64,000 bases of DNA, taken from NCBI RefSeq assembly GCF_000418325.1, contig NC_021658.1, forward strand, positions 4,258,501 through 4,322,500, read 5' to 3'. The number at the start of each line of letters is the position of its first letter. Position 1 is the first letter of the stretch. The position numbers and the translations under genes were made by a program. The stretch comes from Sorangium cellulosum So0157-2. Lineage in GTDB: Bacteria; Myxococcota_A; Polyangia; Polyangiales; Polyangiaceae. A model generated the notes under the pieces. It was not told the DNA's origin. It saw nothing but the letters and a program-made list of their open reading frames with translations, and ran no database searches. This document shows, piece by piece, positions 34,391 to 42,895 of the stretch.

Positions 34391-35680
34391 GTGGGCCCCG
34401 GCGAGCAGCGCTCCGTCCGCGCGCTGAGGGGGGAGGCCCTCGCGGCCGCCGCGTCGCTCGCCGTCCTGCTCGCGGCCTCCGCCGGCTGCGAGCGCGGCGG
34501 CGCCTCGCCGGGCACGGACGCCGACCTCGACGCCGCGCCGCCCTGGGACGTGGGCCAGGCCGAGCCGGAGCCGCGCCCCGGCATGGCGTGGATCCCGAAG
34601 GGCGTGCTCATCGCCGGCACGCCGCCGGACCGGCTGCCGCGCATCGCCGACGAGGAGATGGCGGGCGCGCAGGTCGTGATGCACGGCTTCTACATCGACG
34701 TCTTCTCGTACCCCAACGAGGTCGGCGCGATCCCGACCACGAACGTCACGCAGGACGAGGCGCGCGCGCTCTGCGAGGCGCAGGGCAAGCGCCTCTGCAC
34801 GGAGCTCGAGATCGAGCGGGCCTGCAAGGGGCCTGCGAACACCACGTACGAGTACGGCGACGCGTACAAGGCCGCGGTGTGCGCGACCGGGCAGAGCCGG
34901 GTGCTGACGCCGAACGGCGTGAACGCCGGGTGCGTGAGCGCGTTCGGGGTGCACGATCTCCACGGCGGCGTGTGGACCTGGACCTCGAGCCAGTGGCAGC
35001 GGGACACCAGCAAGCCGGGGCTCGTGACGCTGCGCGGGGGCAACGGGCCCTCGGGCGAGCTCGTGGGGCGCTGCGCCCACGGGCGCGGCGTCAAGCCGGA
35101 CACACGCCGCCCCGAGGTCGGCGTGCGCTGCTGCGCCGGGGAGGTGAACAGCTTCGAGGTGGTGCTCGAGGTGACGCGCGATCGCCCGCTCCGGCTGGAG
35201 CCGCTCGTCGACCCGCGCGCGGCGGCGCAGCTCGCCGAGCTCGCGCCGGAGGAGGCGCGCGCCGCGGCCCAGGCCGGATCGCCCGAAGCCGCGTTCAAGG
35301 TCGAGCGCATGTGGACCTGGCACCCCCGGGGCAACGAGGAGCTCGTGCTCGGCGGCGGCTGCGCGCGCCCCGGCGCGAAGGAGGAGGCGCGCGGCCGCGG
35401 CAAGCGCGCGAAGCGGGCGCGGCCGGGCGACAAGGCGACGTGCGGGCTCCTCGTCGCGCGGATGCGCCTGAGCACGCCCGCGCTGCTCGCGTTCGTCTCG
35501 ACGGACCTCTGGGAGCCCACGCTCGGGGAGACCGACTCCCCGCGCGAGCTCCTGCTCTACGGCGGCGACGCGCTGGGCGTCTTCCGCCGCCGGATCACCT
35601 ACGAGTGGGGGAAGATCGGCGTCGCCGACAAGGAGCGCAAGCGCAGGCACAAGGGCCGTCGCGGGCTCTCGTTCGACTAG
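34391..35680 (+). CDS. Lipoprotein with formylglycine-generating-enzyme-like (SUMF1) domain
   Basis: 429 aa from a GTG. The signal ends LLAASAGC, a lipobox. Residues 60-230 follow the FGE-sulfatase fold: WIPKGVLIAGT, HGFYIDVFSYPNEVG, VTQDEARALCEAQGKRLCTELEIERACKG, GVHDLHGGVWTWTSS, LRGGN and RPEVGVRCC. Such domains in bacteria are often binding or scaffold proteins rather than sulfatase activators. The C-terminal 200 residues are unrecognised and rich in charged residues. It follows the sigma-54 regulator directly and may be in its operon. Confidence 0.8.
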   Translation: MGPGEQRSVRALRGEALAAAASLAVLLAASAGCERGGASPGTDADLDAAPPWDVGQAEPEPRPGMAWIPKGVLIAGTPPDRLPRIADEEMAGAQVVMHGFYIDVFSYPNEVGAIPTTNVTQDEARALCEAQGKRLCTELEIERACKGPANTTYEYGDAYKAAVCATGQSRVLTPNGVNAGCVSAFGVHDLHGGVWTWTSSQWQRDTSKPGLVTLRGGNGPSGELVGRCAHGRGVKPDTRRPEVGVRCCAGEVNSFEVVLEVTRDRPLRLEPLVDPRAAAQLAELAPEEARAAAQAGSPEAAFKVERMWTWHPRGNEELVLGGGCARPGAKEEARGRGKRAKRARPGDKATCGLLVARMRLSTPALLAFVSTDLWEPTLGETDSPRELLLYGGDALGVFRRRITYEWGKIGVADKERKRRHKGRRGLSFD

Positions 35681-35889
35681 GCGACGACCGGGCAGGGGGC
35701 GCGTCCGCGCGGCGCGGCGCTTCGGTCACAGCGGGGGTGGCGCTTTCGCGCGGCGGCGATCACATTCCAGCGGCGCGCCGGCCCGTGGCACATTGGCCTT
35801 GCGCCCGCGCGCCCGGAAGGGCAGCGCTAGCAGCGCGCCGCCGCTCTGCCTGCGCGTCCGCCTGCACGCTCCCTCGGCACGCCCCTTCG
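35681..35889. other. Short intergenic region before the ABC-like operon
   Basis: About 210 bp, probably the promoter region of the operon starting at 35890. A tggcac and a nearby ttgc (35788-35804) look sigma-54-like but their spacing is wrong. Confidence 0.3.
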
Positions 35890-36630
35890 ATGACCCGCCC
35901 GCACGACCCCGAACCGCGAGACGCGTCGAGCATGCGTCCGGACGATCCCGGGCGGCGGCGCGCGGCCGCGCGGAGGGCGCTGCGCGCCGCGGTCGCGCTG
36001 GGGTGCGCGCGGCTGCGCAGCGCGCGCGGCGGGCAGCTCGGCCTCGCCATGGCGGCGCTGATCTCGCTCGGGTACGGCGCCACGGCGCTCGTGCTCCGGC
36101 TCGACGACGGGACGACGTCGCTCGAGGGGCTGCTCGGGTCCGCGGCGCGCGGGCTCGCGTGGGCCGCCGCCGGCCCCATCGCCCTCGCCGCGGCGCACGA
36201 CCGGCCCGCGTCCGACCGCCGCGACGGCATCGAGGCGCTCGCCGCGTCGCGGGGGATCTCGCGGGCCTCGCTGCACGGCGCGCGCAGCCTCGCCGCGATG
36301 CTGGAGATCGCGCGCGTCGTCGCGCTCCCGCTGGCCGCGCTCTCCGCGCTCGCGGCGCTCCTCTCCGGCTCGGTGCTGCTCGCGCTCCAGCACCTCGCCT
36401 TCGGCGCCGCGCTCGCCCTGTTCGGCGCCGTCTCCGGCGTGACGCTCGGCGGGCTCGCCGCGGCGAGCGGCCGCATCGCCGGCGCGCGCGGGCGCGCCCT
36501 GTTCCTCTCGCTGACCTTCGTCCCCTGGGCCCTCGCCGACCTCGCCGGCGACGCGCGGTGGTCGATCCCGGGCGCGCTCGGCGCGTTCCTCTCCTTCGCG
36601 GTCCGCTCGGCCGGGAGCCCCGCCGGATGA
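35890..36630 (+). CDS. Membrane protein, first subunit of an ABC-like operon
   Basis: 246 aa from ATG 35890. After a charged N-terminus of about 40 residues it has roughly five hydrophobic helices (LGLAMAALISLGYGATALVL; GLAWAAAGPIALAAA; VVALPLAALSALAALLSGSVLLAL; FGAALALFGAVSGVTLGGLAAAS; ALFLSLTFVPWALADLA). It resembles an ABC-2-type permease half. Its stop overlaps the next start as ATGA, so it is coupled to the ATPase-like gene. Confidence 0.6.
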   Translation: MTRPHDPEPRDASSMRPDDPGRRRAAARRALRAAVALGCARLRSARGGQLGLAMAALISLGYGATALVLRLDDGTTSLEGLLGSAARGLAWAAAGPIALAAAHDRPASDRRDGIEALAASRGISRASLHGARSLAAMLEIARVVALPLAALSALAALLSGSVLLALQHLAFGAALALFGAVSGVTLGGLAAASGRIAGARGRALFLSLTFVPWALADLAGDARWSIPGALGAFLSFAVRSAGSPAG

Positions 36631-37814
36631 TCCCGGGCGCGCCCATCGCGGCGCTCGAGGGCGTGCGCGCGCGCGACAGCGCCGGCGAGGCGGGTCGCCC
36701 CCGCGGGAGTCTGTTCGGCGCGGCGGCGGCGCTCGGCCCGGGCGTGCACGCCGTCCTCGGCGCGCCGGAGGACGGGACGCTGGCGCTCGCCGAGGTGCTC
36801 GCGGGGCGCGCCGCGCCCCTCGCCGGCCGCGTCCTCGTGGGGGGGCGCGAGCCGTACCGGAGCGCGGCGACGCGGGCGCGGATCGGCGTCCTCTCCATCG
36901 CCCCGGAGCTGCCCGACGGCGCGTCGGTGGCGTCCTGCATGGCGGTGGCGCTCCGCGCCCGCGGCGCGCCCGCGAGCAGCGCCGCCGCGCTGCTCGACGC
37001 GCTCGGCGTCGCGCCGCTCCTCGCCCGCCGCAGGGCCTCGCTCAGCTTCGCCGAGGCCCGGGTGATCGAGCTTTCGCTCGCCCTGGGGGTGCCGCAGCCG
37101 CTCCTGCTCTGCCTCGTCGAGCCGTTCGCCGACCTCGCCGTGCCGTCGCCCGCGCCGGTCCGAGAGCGCCTGTGCGCGCTCGCGGCGGGCGGCGCCTGCG
37201 TCGTGCTCATCACGTCCTCGGCGGTGGACGCGCGCGCCCTCGCCGATCGGATCCACGTGCTCGATCGCGGCGTCATCGCCCGGACCGAGCCCGGCGACGG
37301 CGAGCGGCTCGCCGTCGCCCCGAGCCCGGCCGCGCCCGGCGCCGCGGGGCCCGAGCTCGAGCTCCACGTGCTCGTCCACGAGCGCGCGCCCGGCGCGCCC
37401 GGCGCTCGCGCGCTCGCCGCCGCGCTCGCGCGCTCCCCCGCGGTGCGCGCCGGCGCGTGGGAGCCGGGGCCGGCCGAGGCGTCGTCGACGCTGCGGATCC
37501 GGGTTGCGGACCGGGATGCGGCGGCGCTCGCGCTCGTGGATGCGGCCGCGCAGGAGGACGTCGCGCTGATCGCGATCTCGTCCCCGGCGCCGTCGCTGCA
37601 CGACGTGCGGGCTGCGACCGCGCTGCACCTCGCCGCCGTTCGCCCGCGCCGGCCGTTCGGCGCGCCCGCGGGGGACGGCGCGGCGCCCCTGCCCGGCGCG
37701 TCGCCCCAGGCCGGCGCGCCGCCCCAGGGCCCCGTCGCCGTGGCGGCGTTCGACGCGCCGGCGGCCGACGGCTCGCCGCACGCCACGGAGACAGGACGCC
37801 AGCATGGTGGGTGA
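36627..37814 (+). CDS. Degenerate ABC transporter ATPase-like protein
   Basis: 395 aa. The N-terminal 220 residues align by eye with an ABC ATPase, but each catalytic motif is altered. The Walker A position reads LGAPEDGTLAL in place of a GxxGxGK(S/T) loop, so the Lys is missing. The signature position reads LSFAEAR in place of LSGGQ. The Walker B reads LLLCLVEPFADL, with Val where Asp is expected. The D-loop Leu, the switch-like ITSSAVDARALADRIHVLDRG and the overall spacing remain. The C-terminal 130 residues are Pro/Ala-rich. It overlaps both flanking membrane genes. A non-hydrolysing structural subunit is possible. Confidence 0.65.
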   Translation: MIPGAPIAALEGVRARDSAGEAGRPRGSLFGAAAALGPGVHAVLGAPEDGTLALAEVLAGRAAPLAGRVLVGGREPYRSAATRARIGVLSIAPELPDGASVASCMAVALRARGAPASSAAALLDALGVAPLLARRRASLSFAEARVIELSLALGVPQPLLLCLVEPFADLAVPSPAPVRERLCALAAGGACVVLITSSAVDARALADRIHVLDRGVIARTEPGDGERLAVAPSPAAPGAAGPELELHVLVHERAPGAPGARALAAALARSPAVRAGAWEPGPAEASSTLRIRVADRDAAALALVDAAAQEDVALIAISSPAPSLHDVRAATALHLAAVRPRRPFGAPAGDGAAPLPGASPQAGAPPQGPVAVAAFDAPAADGSPHATETGRQHGG

Positions 37815-38568
37815 GAGCGCCCCGATCGACGCAGCGCCGCCGGCTCCCCCCGCCGAGGGGAGCGCCGAGCGGGGGACGCCCGCGCGGGTGGGCGTCCGGC
37901 TCGGCATGGAGATGGCCCTGAGCCGCCTACGCGCGCGGCGCCCGCTGCTGGCGCTCGGCCTCGGCGTGGCGCTCGCGGTCGCGGCGGCCGTGATCGAGGT
38001 CGCGTTCGGGTCGTCCGGCGCCGTCGACCGGGCGCTGGTCGCCACGTTTCGCCTGGTCACACCGCTCACGATCTTCGCCCTCGCCGCTGACGCCGCGGAT
38101 CGGACCGCCTTGCGCGACGCGGCCTGGCCGGCGGCCCGCTTCGGCGCGTCCTCCCACCACGTCGCGCTCGGCATCGCCCTGGCCACGGCCCTCGCCGCCG
38201 CCGGTGTGGGCGCGTTGCTCGCCGTCGTCGTCGTCGCGACCGCCCGGGGACCCGGCGCTGCGCCGTTTGTCCAAGACATGCTCATCAGTGGGTGGATCGG
38301 CGCGCTCGCCGGCGCCGCCTACGCCGGCTGGTTCTCGCTCGGCGCGACCTTCCACCGGCGCGGTCTCGGCCGCTTCGTGCCGCTCGCGGCCGATTTCCTC
38401 TTCGGAGGCTCGGCCGGTGTGGTCGGCGCGCTGATGCCGCGGGGCAACGCCGTGAACCTCCTCGGCGGTCCCGCGCCGCTCGGGCTCGGGCAGCCGGCGA
38501 GCGCCGGCTTGCTCGCGCTGAGCGCCGTTCTCCTCGCGCTCGCCGCGGCGGCGCGCTGTAGGGAGTAG
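37804..38568 (+). CDS. Membrane protein, second permease-like subunit
   Basis: 254 aa from ATG 37804, overlapping the previous gene by 11 nt. After about 50 cytosolic residues it has about six hydrophobic helices, including LLALGLGVALAVAAAVIEVAF, LVTPLTIFALAADAA, GIALATALAAAGVGALLAVVVVAT, DMLISGWIGALAGAAYAGWF and ASAGLLALSAVLLALAAAA. Together with the first permease-like gene and the ATPase-like gene it forms one transcription unit. The transported substrate cannot be inferred. Confidence 0.6.
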   Translation: MVGESAPIDAAPPAPPAEGSAERGTPARVGVRLGMEMALSRLRARRPLLALGLGVALAVAAAVIEVAFGSSGAVDRALVATFRLVTPLTIFALAADAADRTALRDAAWPAARFGASSHHVALGIALATALAAAGVGALLAVVVVATARGPGAAPFVQDMLISGWIGALAGAAYAGWFSLGATFHRRGLGRFVPLAADFLFGGSAGVVGALMPRGNAVNLLGGPAPLGLGQPASAGLLALSAVLLALAAAARCRE

Positions 38569-38719
38569 CGTCGCGCGCCGCGTCGGTGGAGGCGCTCGCT
38601 CCGGCTACCGCGGCCGGCCGACCGCCGCGACCGGCCGCTCGACCGCCGTGCCGAGGCGCGGAGCTGCCGGCCACGCGAGGGGGATGGTTTCATCCGCCCG
38701 TTCACGTACTCTTCGAGGG

Positions 38720-39133
38720 ATGACTCACGACGACGACGAGGCCACCAAGGCGGTCAACACGCCTCGCTCGGTCCTGCTCGTCGGCTCGGCGGAGGCGCTC
38801 GCGGCGCGCTGCAGGGGGATGTGCCTGCGGGCCCGCGTCATGCTCATCGTCGAGAGCGACCTCGCGGCGCTGACGAACACGGCCGTGGAGCGGAAGCCGC
38901 TCGCGCTCCTGTTCCCCGACGACATCTACGCCTTCGACAGCGCGGAGTTCGACGCGCTGGCGCGCGACATCCAGGCCGCGGTGGTGACCCTGGAGCCCGG
39001 CGTCACGGACGAGGTCATCGAGGCGCGGCTCTCGGAGGCGCTGCTCCGCGCCGAGCTCCTCCGCCAGCCCGAGCCGTCCTCGAGCCGGTACGTGCTGGTC
39101 CCTGACGGACCGCGCCGCTCCAAGCGCCGCTGA
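38720..39133 (+). CDS. Small cytosolic protein, response-regulator-like fold, unknown function
   Basis: 137 aa from ATG 38720. Alternating strands and helices (SVLLVGSAEALAARCRGMCLRARVMLIVESDLAAL; PLALLFPDDIYAF; AAVVTLEPGVTDEVI) resemble a degraded receiver or Rossmann-like domain without the phosphoacceptor cluster. An acidic N-terminus and a basic C-terminus (RRSKRR) stand out. It is followed 45 nt later by the YceI-like gene on the same strand. Confidence 0.5.
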   Translation: MTHDDDEATKAVNTPRSVLLVGSAEALAARCRGMCLRARVMLIVESDLAALTNTAVERKPLALLFPDDIYAFDSAEFDALARDIQAAVVTLEPGVTDEVIEARLSEALLRAELLRQPEPSSSRYVLVPDGPRRSKRR

Positions 39134-39178
39134 GCGCGGCGTCCTCCTTCCTGAAAGCGTCCCGAGGATCCCCGTCCC

Positions 39179-39721
39179 GTGAACGAGCTGCACCTCGATC
39201 CTGCCGCCTCCCGCCTGACGATCCGCACCCGCGCCGCCGGGATGCTCGCGCGCCTCGCGCACGACCTCGAGATCGCCGCGCCAGCGCTCCGCGGCCGGGC
39301 GCGGCTCGATGGCGACGCATGGACGGCCGAGCTCGAGGTCCGCGTCGCCGACCTCCGCGTCGCGGGGGTCCTGCGCGGCGACCGGCTCGACCCGGGCGCG
39401 CTCTCGGAAGGGGATCGACGCGACATCGAGCGCCGCATCCAGGGCGAGGTGCTCGGGGGCACCGACGTCGTGGAGGTCCGCGCCTCGGGGGCTGCGCGCG
39501 ATCGCGCCGACGTGCGCGTGCAGGTCGCCTCGGGGAGCGCCGCGCTGGCGGCGCGCCTGTCCTCGCGCGAGCTCGGCGAGGGGCGCATCGGGGTGACGGG
39601 GGGCTGTCAGCTCTCGCTGGCTGCGCTCGGCGCGCGCGAGGTCAAGGGGCCGCTCGGCGCCTTCAAGGTGCGGGACGAGCTCGAGGTCCTCTTCGACCTC
39701 ACTCTGCGGCCGGCGGGCTAG
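39179..39721 (+). CDS. YceI-like lipid-binding domain protein
   Basis: 180 aa from GTG 39179. The sequence begins LHLDPAASRLTIRTRAAGMLARLAHDLEI, comparable to the opening strand pair of YceI proteins (D-x-x-S-x-x-x-F...HDL). It continues with long strands and GVTGGCQLSLAALGAREVKGPLGAFKVRDELEVLFDL, where the usual family ends with a similar sheet. No signal peptide, so a cytosolic version. It ends tail-to-tail with the DUF362 gene (23-nt overlap). Binding of isoprenoids is possible but not shown. Confidence 0.6.
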   Translation: MNELHLDPAASRLTIRTRAAGMLARLAHDLEIAAPALRGRARLDGDAWTAELEVRVADLRVAGVLRGDRLDPGALSEGDRRDIERRIQGEVLGGTDVVEVRASGAARDRADVRVQVASGSAALAARLSSRELGEGRIGVTGGCQLSLAALGAREVKGPLGAFKVRDELEVLFDLTLRPAG

Positions 39722-41228
39722 GCGGCTCGGCGGGGAGCTCCGGGGCGGCCTCGCCGCGCGAGCACGCCCCGTGGACCTGGTAGGGCTTGCCGGCGATGCG
39801 CTTCGCGAGCGAGGCCCCGCGCCAGGCGACGTAGGCCTTGTTGAACTCGAGCACCTGATCGGCGGCGAAGTAGGGGTTCTTCGTCTTGCCCAGCGTGACG
39901 AGCGTGAGCACCTGCTCCGCCACGCTGACGGGGCAGCCCTCGAGCCGGATGACGCTCTCGTTCCGCGCCTTCGCGAGCTTGGTCGTCACCTTCACCATCT
40001 TCGCCAGCACGTCGTCGTGCTTCGCGGTGTAGGGGTCGCGCGCGCTCCGCTCGCGGTACAGGCTGTCGATGCTGATCAGCTGATCGCCGATCTTGCCCTT
40101 GTACGTCGCGCAATCGCCGATGAAGACCACCTTCTCGCCCGGCTTGGCGTCGATGGGGCCCTCGTAAGCGCCGAACACCACGTGCATCCGCGGCATCTTC
40201 GCGTCGCACTCCTTGTCGTACTCGCGCAGGATCTCGATCGCCTCCTCGATGGCGCCTGGACAGCCGCCCCAGCAGTAGTCGGTGTGCTCGGGCTCGGGCG
40301 GCGTGCCCGCGTAGGCGGTGATGTTGGTGCCCTCGAAGTACTTCTCGACGCGGACGAGGCCCACCTTGAACCCCTTGGCCTTCTGCTTCGCCTCCTCGAG
40401 CGTCACGTCGCCGGTGATCTCGATCTCGCCGAGGTCCATCGGGCCGAAGCCGCGCTCGGAGGCCAGGCGGATGTGCTCGACGCTCCTCGGATCGACGCCG
40501 ATGATCTGGCAGCAGACCGAATCGAAGGCGACCTGGTTGTTCCCCATGATGATGAGGCCGAGGTCGAACGGCGTCGGCGTGAGCATCCGGCCCTCGCCGG
40601 CGGTGATGGCGTCGATCGCGATGAACTGCGGCTGCACGATGTACTGGAGGTCGGCGACCTTCTCGTTCAGCCGGTGGTCGTGATCGATGAGCCGGTGCCG
40701 GTCGTCCTGGATCCCGATGTAGTTCTTCATCGAGAAGGTCACGGTGGTCCAGGGGTGCGACTTGAACTTGGGGCAGTTCACGAAGAAGTCGGCCTTCGCG
40801 ACGGGCTCCGGCGTGAACAGGTAGTCGCGCAGCCGGCCCTCGTGCGTGAGCCGGATCTCGACCTGCTGCTCTTCCTCGAAGTGGTAGTGCTTGACCCCGG
40901 TCCGCCGGAACATCGGGTAATAACCGGCGCCCTCGTAGGTCATGCGGGTCGGGAGCGTGATGCCGCACCGCTCGCCGACGGCGAGCTCGGTCACGCGCTC
41001 ATCGTCGCGATCCCTGAGCGCGCCGATCACCCCCTCGATGAACTCGGGCCGCGTATAGGCGTGCGGGAAGTGCGCGCCGGACGCGACGACGTTCGGCTTG
41101 ATGAGCGTCCGGCCGCGGGGGCGCAGCGAGAGCTCCTCGAGGCCGCTGCGCACGATGCTGCGGATCTTCTCCACATCATACGTCGAGCAGCGCCGCAGAA
41201 TTACACGAGGGCGCGACGCGATTTTCAT
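39699..41228 (-). CDS. DUF362 domain protein
   Basis: 509 aa from ATG 41228. The DUF362 core is recognised by LIKPNVVASG near the N-terminus, VNCPKFKSHPWTTVTFSMKNYIG in the middle and a conserved aspartate/glycine pattern after it (DAITAGEGRMLTPTPFDLGLIIMGNN; DSVCCQIIGVDP). Several Cys lie near the C-terminal half (YCWGGCPGAIE; FIGDCATYKG; EGCPV), which may coordinate an Fe-S cluster, though no classical ferredoxin motif is seen. No signal peptide. The biochemical role of the family is unsettled; the protein is full length. Confidence 0.85.
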   Translation of the reverse strand: MKIASRPRVILRRCSTYDVEKIRSIVRSGLEELSLRPRGRTLIKPNVVASGAHFPHAYTRPEFIEGVIGALRDRDDERVTELAVGERCGITLPTRMTYEGAGYYPMFRRTGVKHYHFEEEQQVEIRLTHEGRLRDYLFTPEPVAKADFFVNCPKFKSHPWTTVTFSMKNYIGIQDDRHRLIDHDHRLNEKVADLQYIVQPQFIAIDAITAGEGRMLTPTPFDLGLIIMGNNQVAFDSVCCQIIGVDPRSVEHIRLASERGFGPMDLGEIEITGDVTLEEAKQKAKGFKVGLVRVEKYFEGTNITAYAGTPPEPEHTDYCWGGCPGAIEEAIEILREYDKECDAKMPRMHVVFGAYEGPIDAKPGEKVVFIGDCATYKGKIGDQLISIDSLYRERSARDPYTAKHDDVLAKMVKVTTKLAKARNESVIRLEGCPVSVAEQVLTLVTLGKTKNPYFAADQVLEFNKAYVAWRGASLAKRIAGKPYQVHGACSRGEAAPELPAEPPSPPAAE

Positions 41229-41358
41229 AGATCACCAGCGTAAGTGTCGCCGTGAGTCACCGCAACACTTGCTGCCGGACGGGCCGCAGCGGGGTCCCGA
41301 TCGGCCCGGACGCTCGCCGTGGTGCAGCGCGGCCAGCTCCGCCGCCGCGCGGCGCGGA

Positions 41359-41661
41359 TCAGTCCGGACGCTCGCTGCCGACGAGCTGCGCGAGCTCGGC
41401 GCGGACCTCACGCGTCGCGTCGATGAGCCGGCCCTCGAGCTCGTAGATGCGTTCGGCCGGCGCCTGCTCGGTGGGCTCGTGGTGGGCGCGCAGGCGGCAT
41501 CGGGCCACCTTCAGCCGGATCGCCGTCCCCGTCGACCGGAGCGCGCCCTCGACGCGCGCTCCGGGGGCCGACGATGCGGTCGAGCGGAGCCGCACGCGGT
41601 CGCCGTCGATCTCGACGAGCTCCGCCTCGCCACCCCTCGACCAGGTGAGATGCCAGCTCAT
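41359..41661 (-). CDS. Small protein, possible PilZ-like fragment
   Basis: 100 aa from an ATG that overlaps the smpB stop as ATGA, so its translation is coupled to smpB. The sequence alternates strands (GEAELVEIDGDRVRLRS; AIRLKVARCRLRAH), then has a helix (EGRLIDATREVRAELAQLVG). The strand pattern is PilZ-like but the RxxxR and DxSxxG c-di-GMP motifs are absent. The family is uncertain. Confidence 0.45.
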   Translation of the reverse strand: MSWHLTWSRGGEAELVEIDGDRVRLRSTASSAPGARVEGALRSTGTAIRLKVARCRLRAHHEPTEQAPAERIYELEGRLIDATREVRAELAQLVGSERPD

Positions 41662-42215
41662 TCCGGCCTCCGGGGGTTCGGTCGAGCCTCGCCGCGCGCC
41701 GCGCGGGGCGCGGAGCTGCGCCCGCGGTCGCCGCCGCCGCGGGCCCGCGCGATCGCCGCGCGGGCCTCGCGCGCGGCGTCCTTCTCCTTCAGGCTCTCGC
41801 GCTTGTCGACGGTCTTCTTCCCCTTCGCGAGGGCGATCTCGGCCTTCACGCGGCCGTTCTTGAAGTAGAGGCGGGTCGCGATCACGGTCATGCCCTCGCG
41901 CTCCACGCCCTTGCGGATCGCCTCGATCTCGGCCTCGTGGAGCAGCAGCTTGCGCGGACGCTTCGCCTCGTGCCCGAAGGCGGCCCCGGGCATCACGGGG
42001 ATGTTGACGCCCTTCAGGAACACCTCGCCGTTCTCGATGGCGCACCAGCTGTCCGTCAGCTCGGCGGCGCCCTCGCGGAGCATCTTCACCTCGCTGCCGA
42101 GCAGCACCAACCCCGCCTCGAACCGATCGTCGAGGGTGTAGTCGAACGTCGCGCGCTTGTTGCGCACGATGAGCTTCTCCCCCTCTCGTTCCTTCTCTTT
42201 GCCAGCGCGGCTCAC
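41658..42215 (-). CDS. smpB: SsrA-binding protein SmpB
   Basis: 185 aa against the usual 155-160; the surplus is a basic, Ala/Arg-rich C-terminal tail. Family motifs are present: IVRNKRATFDYTLDDRFEAGLVLLGSEVKMLREG, DSWCAIENGEVFLKGVNIP, RPRKLLLHEAEIEAIRKGVEREGMTVIATRLYFKNGRVKAEIALAKGKK. SmpB binds tmRNA and brings it to stalled ribosomes for trans-translation. The ssrA gene is not visible in the window. Confidence 0.95.
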   Translation of the reverse strand: MSRAGKEKEREGEKLIVRNKRATFDYTLDDRFEAGLVLLGSEVKMLREGAAELTDSWCAIENGEVFLKGVNIPVMPGAAFGHEAKRPRKLLLHEAEIEAIRKGVEREGMTVIATRLYFKNGRVKAEIALAKGKKTVDKRESLKEKDAAREARAAIARARGGGDRGRSSAPRAARGEARPNPRRPE

Positions 42216-42489
42216 GCGGCCGCATAGCGCGCGCGCCGCCGTCTGTCCACCGCCTCTCCGCGCATCGCGTCGTGGCCGGCGTGCCGGGGCGGCGGCTCGC
42301 GCCGGCGCGCCGGGGCGGCGCGGCCCTGTGTGGGGGTGGTGTGGGGGTGGTGCGGTGGCGTGGGGGGCCCTGCGGCGCCGCGCCGTCGCTTCTGTGCCGC
42401 GCGGCCGCGGCGCGGTCGCTTGACGCCGAGCGCCGCTGCTCGTCCAATGGATGCATCGAGCGCGACGTGCTGTCGGGCCGGAGGACGGA

Positions 42490-42882
42490 GTGAATCGCGG
42501 ACGGGGCTTTTCCGCCTGGCTCGGAGCGATGGTGGCGATCTCTGCGGTGGCCCCCGCGTGCAGCTGCAGCTGCGCCGCCGATTCGATGGTCGACGTGCCG
42601 TACGCCGCGAGCGGCGTCGGGGGCGACGGCGGTCAGGGCGCGAGCTCGGGCAGCGGCGCGCAGGGCGGCGGCGGGCACGGCGGCGAGGGGCAGGGCGGGA
42701 ACGCGCCCGCCGAGACGGGCGTGGAGGCGACCGAGACGGTGACCGCCGGCGAGGTCGCGAGGAGCTCCCGCTACCGGATGGTGTTCACGCTCGGCCAGCC
42801 GACGCAGAACCAGGGGACGTCGGCCTCGCCCAAGGTGCGGATGCAGGGTGGGCTCCTCGGAGCCAACGGGAGCTTGCCATGA
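42490..42882 (+). CDS. Short secreted Gly-rich lipoprotein-like protein
   Basis: 130 aa from GTG 42490, with GGAGG 4-5 nt upstream. The signal ends AVAPACSCSC, a likely lipobox. The middle is Gly/Ser/Gln-rich and disordered. The C-terminus has a more structured block (YRMVFTLGQPTQNQG...RMQGGLLG). Its stop is 13 nt before the collagen-like gene, so both are probably expressed together at the cell surface. Confidence 0.6.
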   Translation: MNRGRGFSAWLGAMVAISAVAPACSCSCAADSMVDVPYAASGVGGDGGQGASSGSGAQGGGGHGGEGQGGNAPAETGVEATETVTAGEVARSSRYRMVFTLGQPTQNQGTSASPKVRMQGGLLGANGSLP

Positions 42883-42895
42883 CGAGGATGTGGCG

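Noticed and set aside
35788..35804. Sigma-54 promoter (tggcac ... ttgc)
   Set aside because: The GG-GC spacing is 12 nt, two more than the required 10.
42332..42367. G-quadruplex in the region upstream of the collagen-like operon
   Set aside because: Only three G-runs of five or more are close together; the fourth run is too short to support a firm call.
41229..42489. tmRNA (ssrA) near smpB
   Set aside because: No tRNA-like end with an Ala anticodon-less acceptor pair and no tag reading frame is visible.
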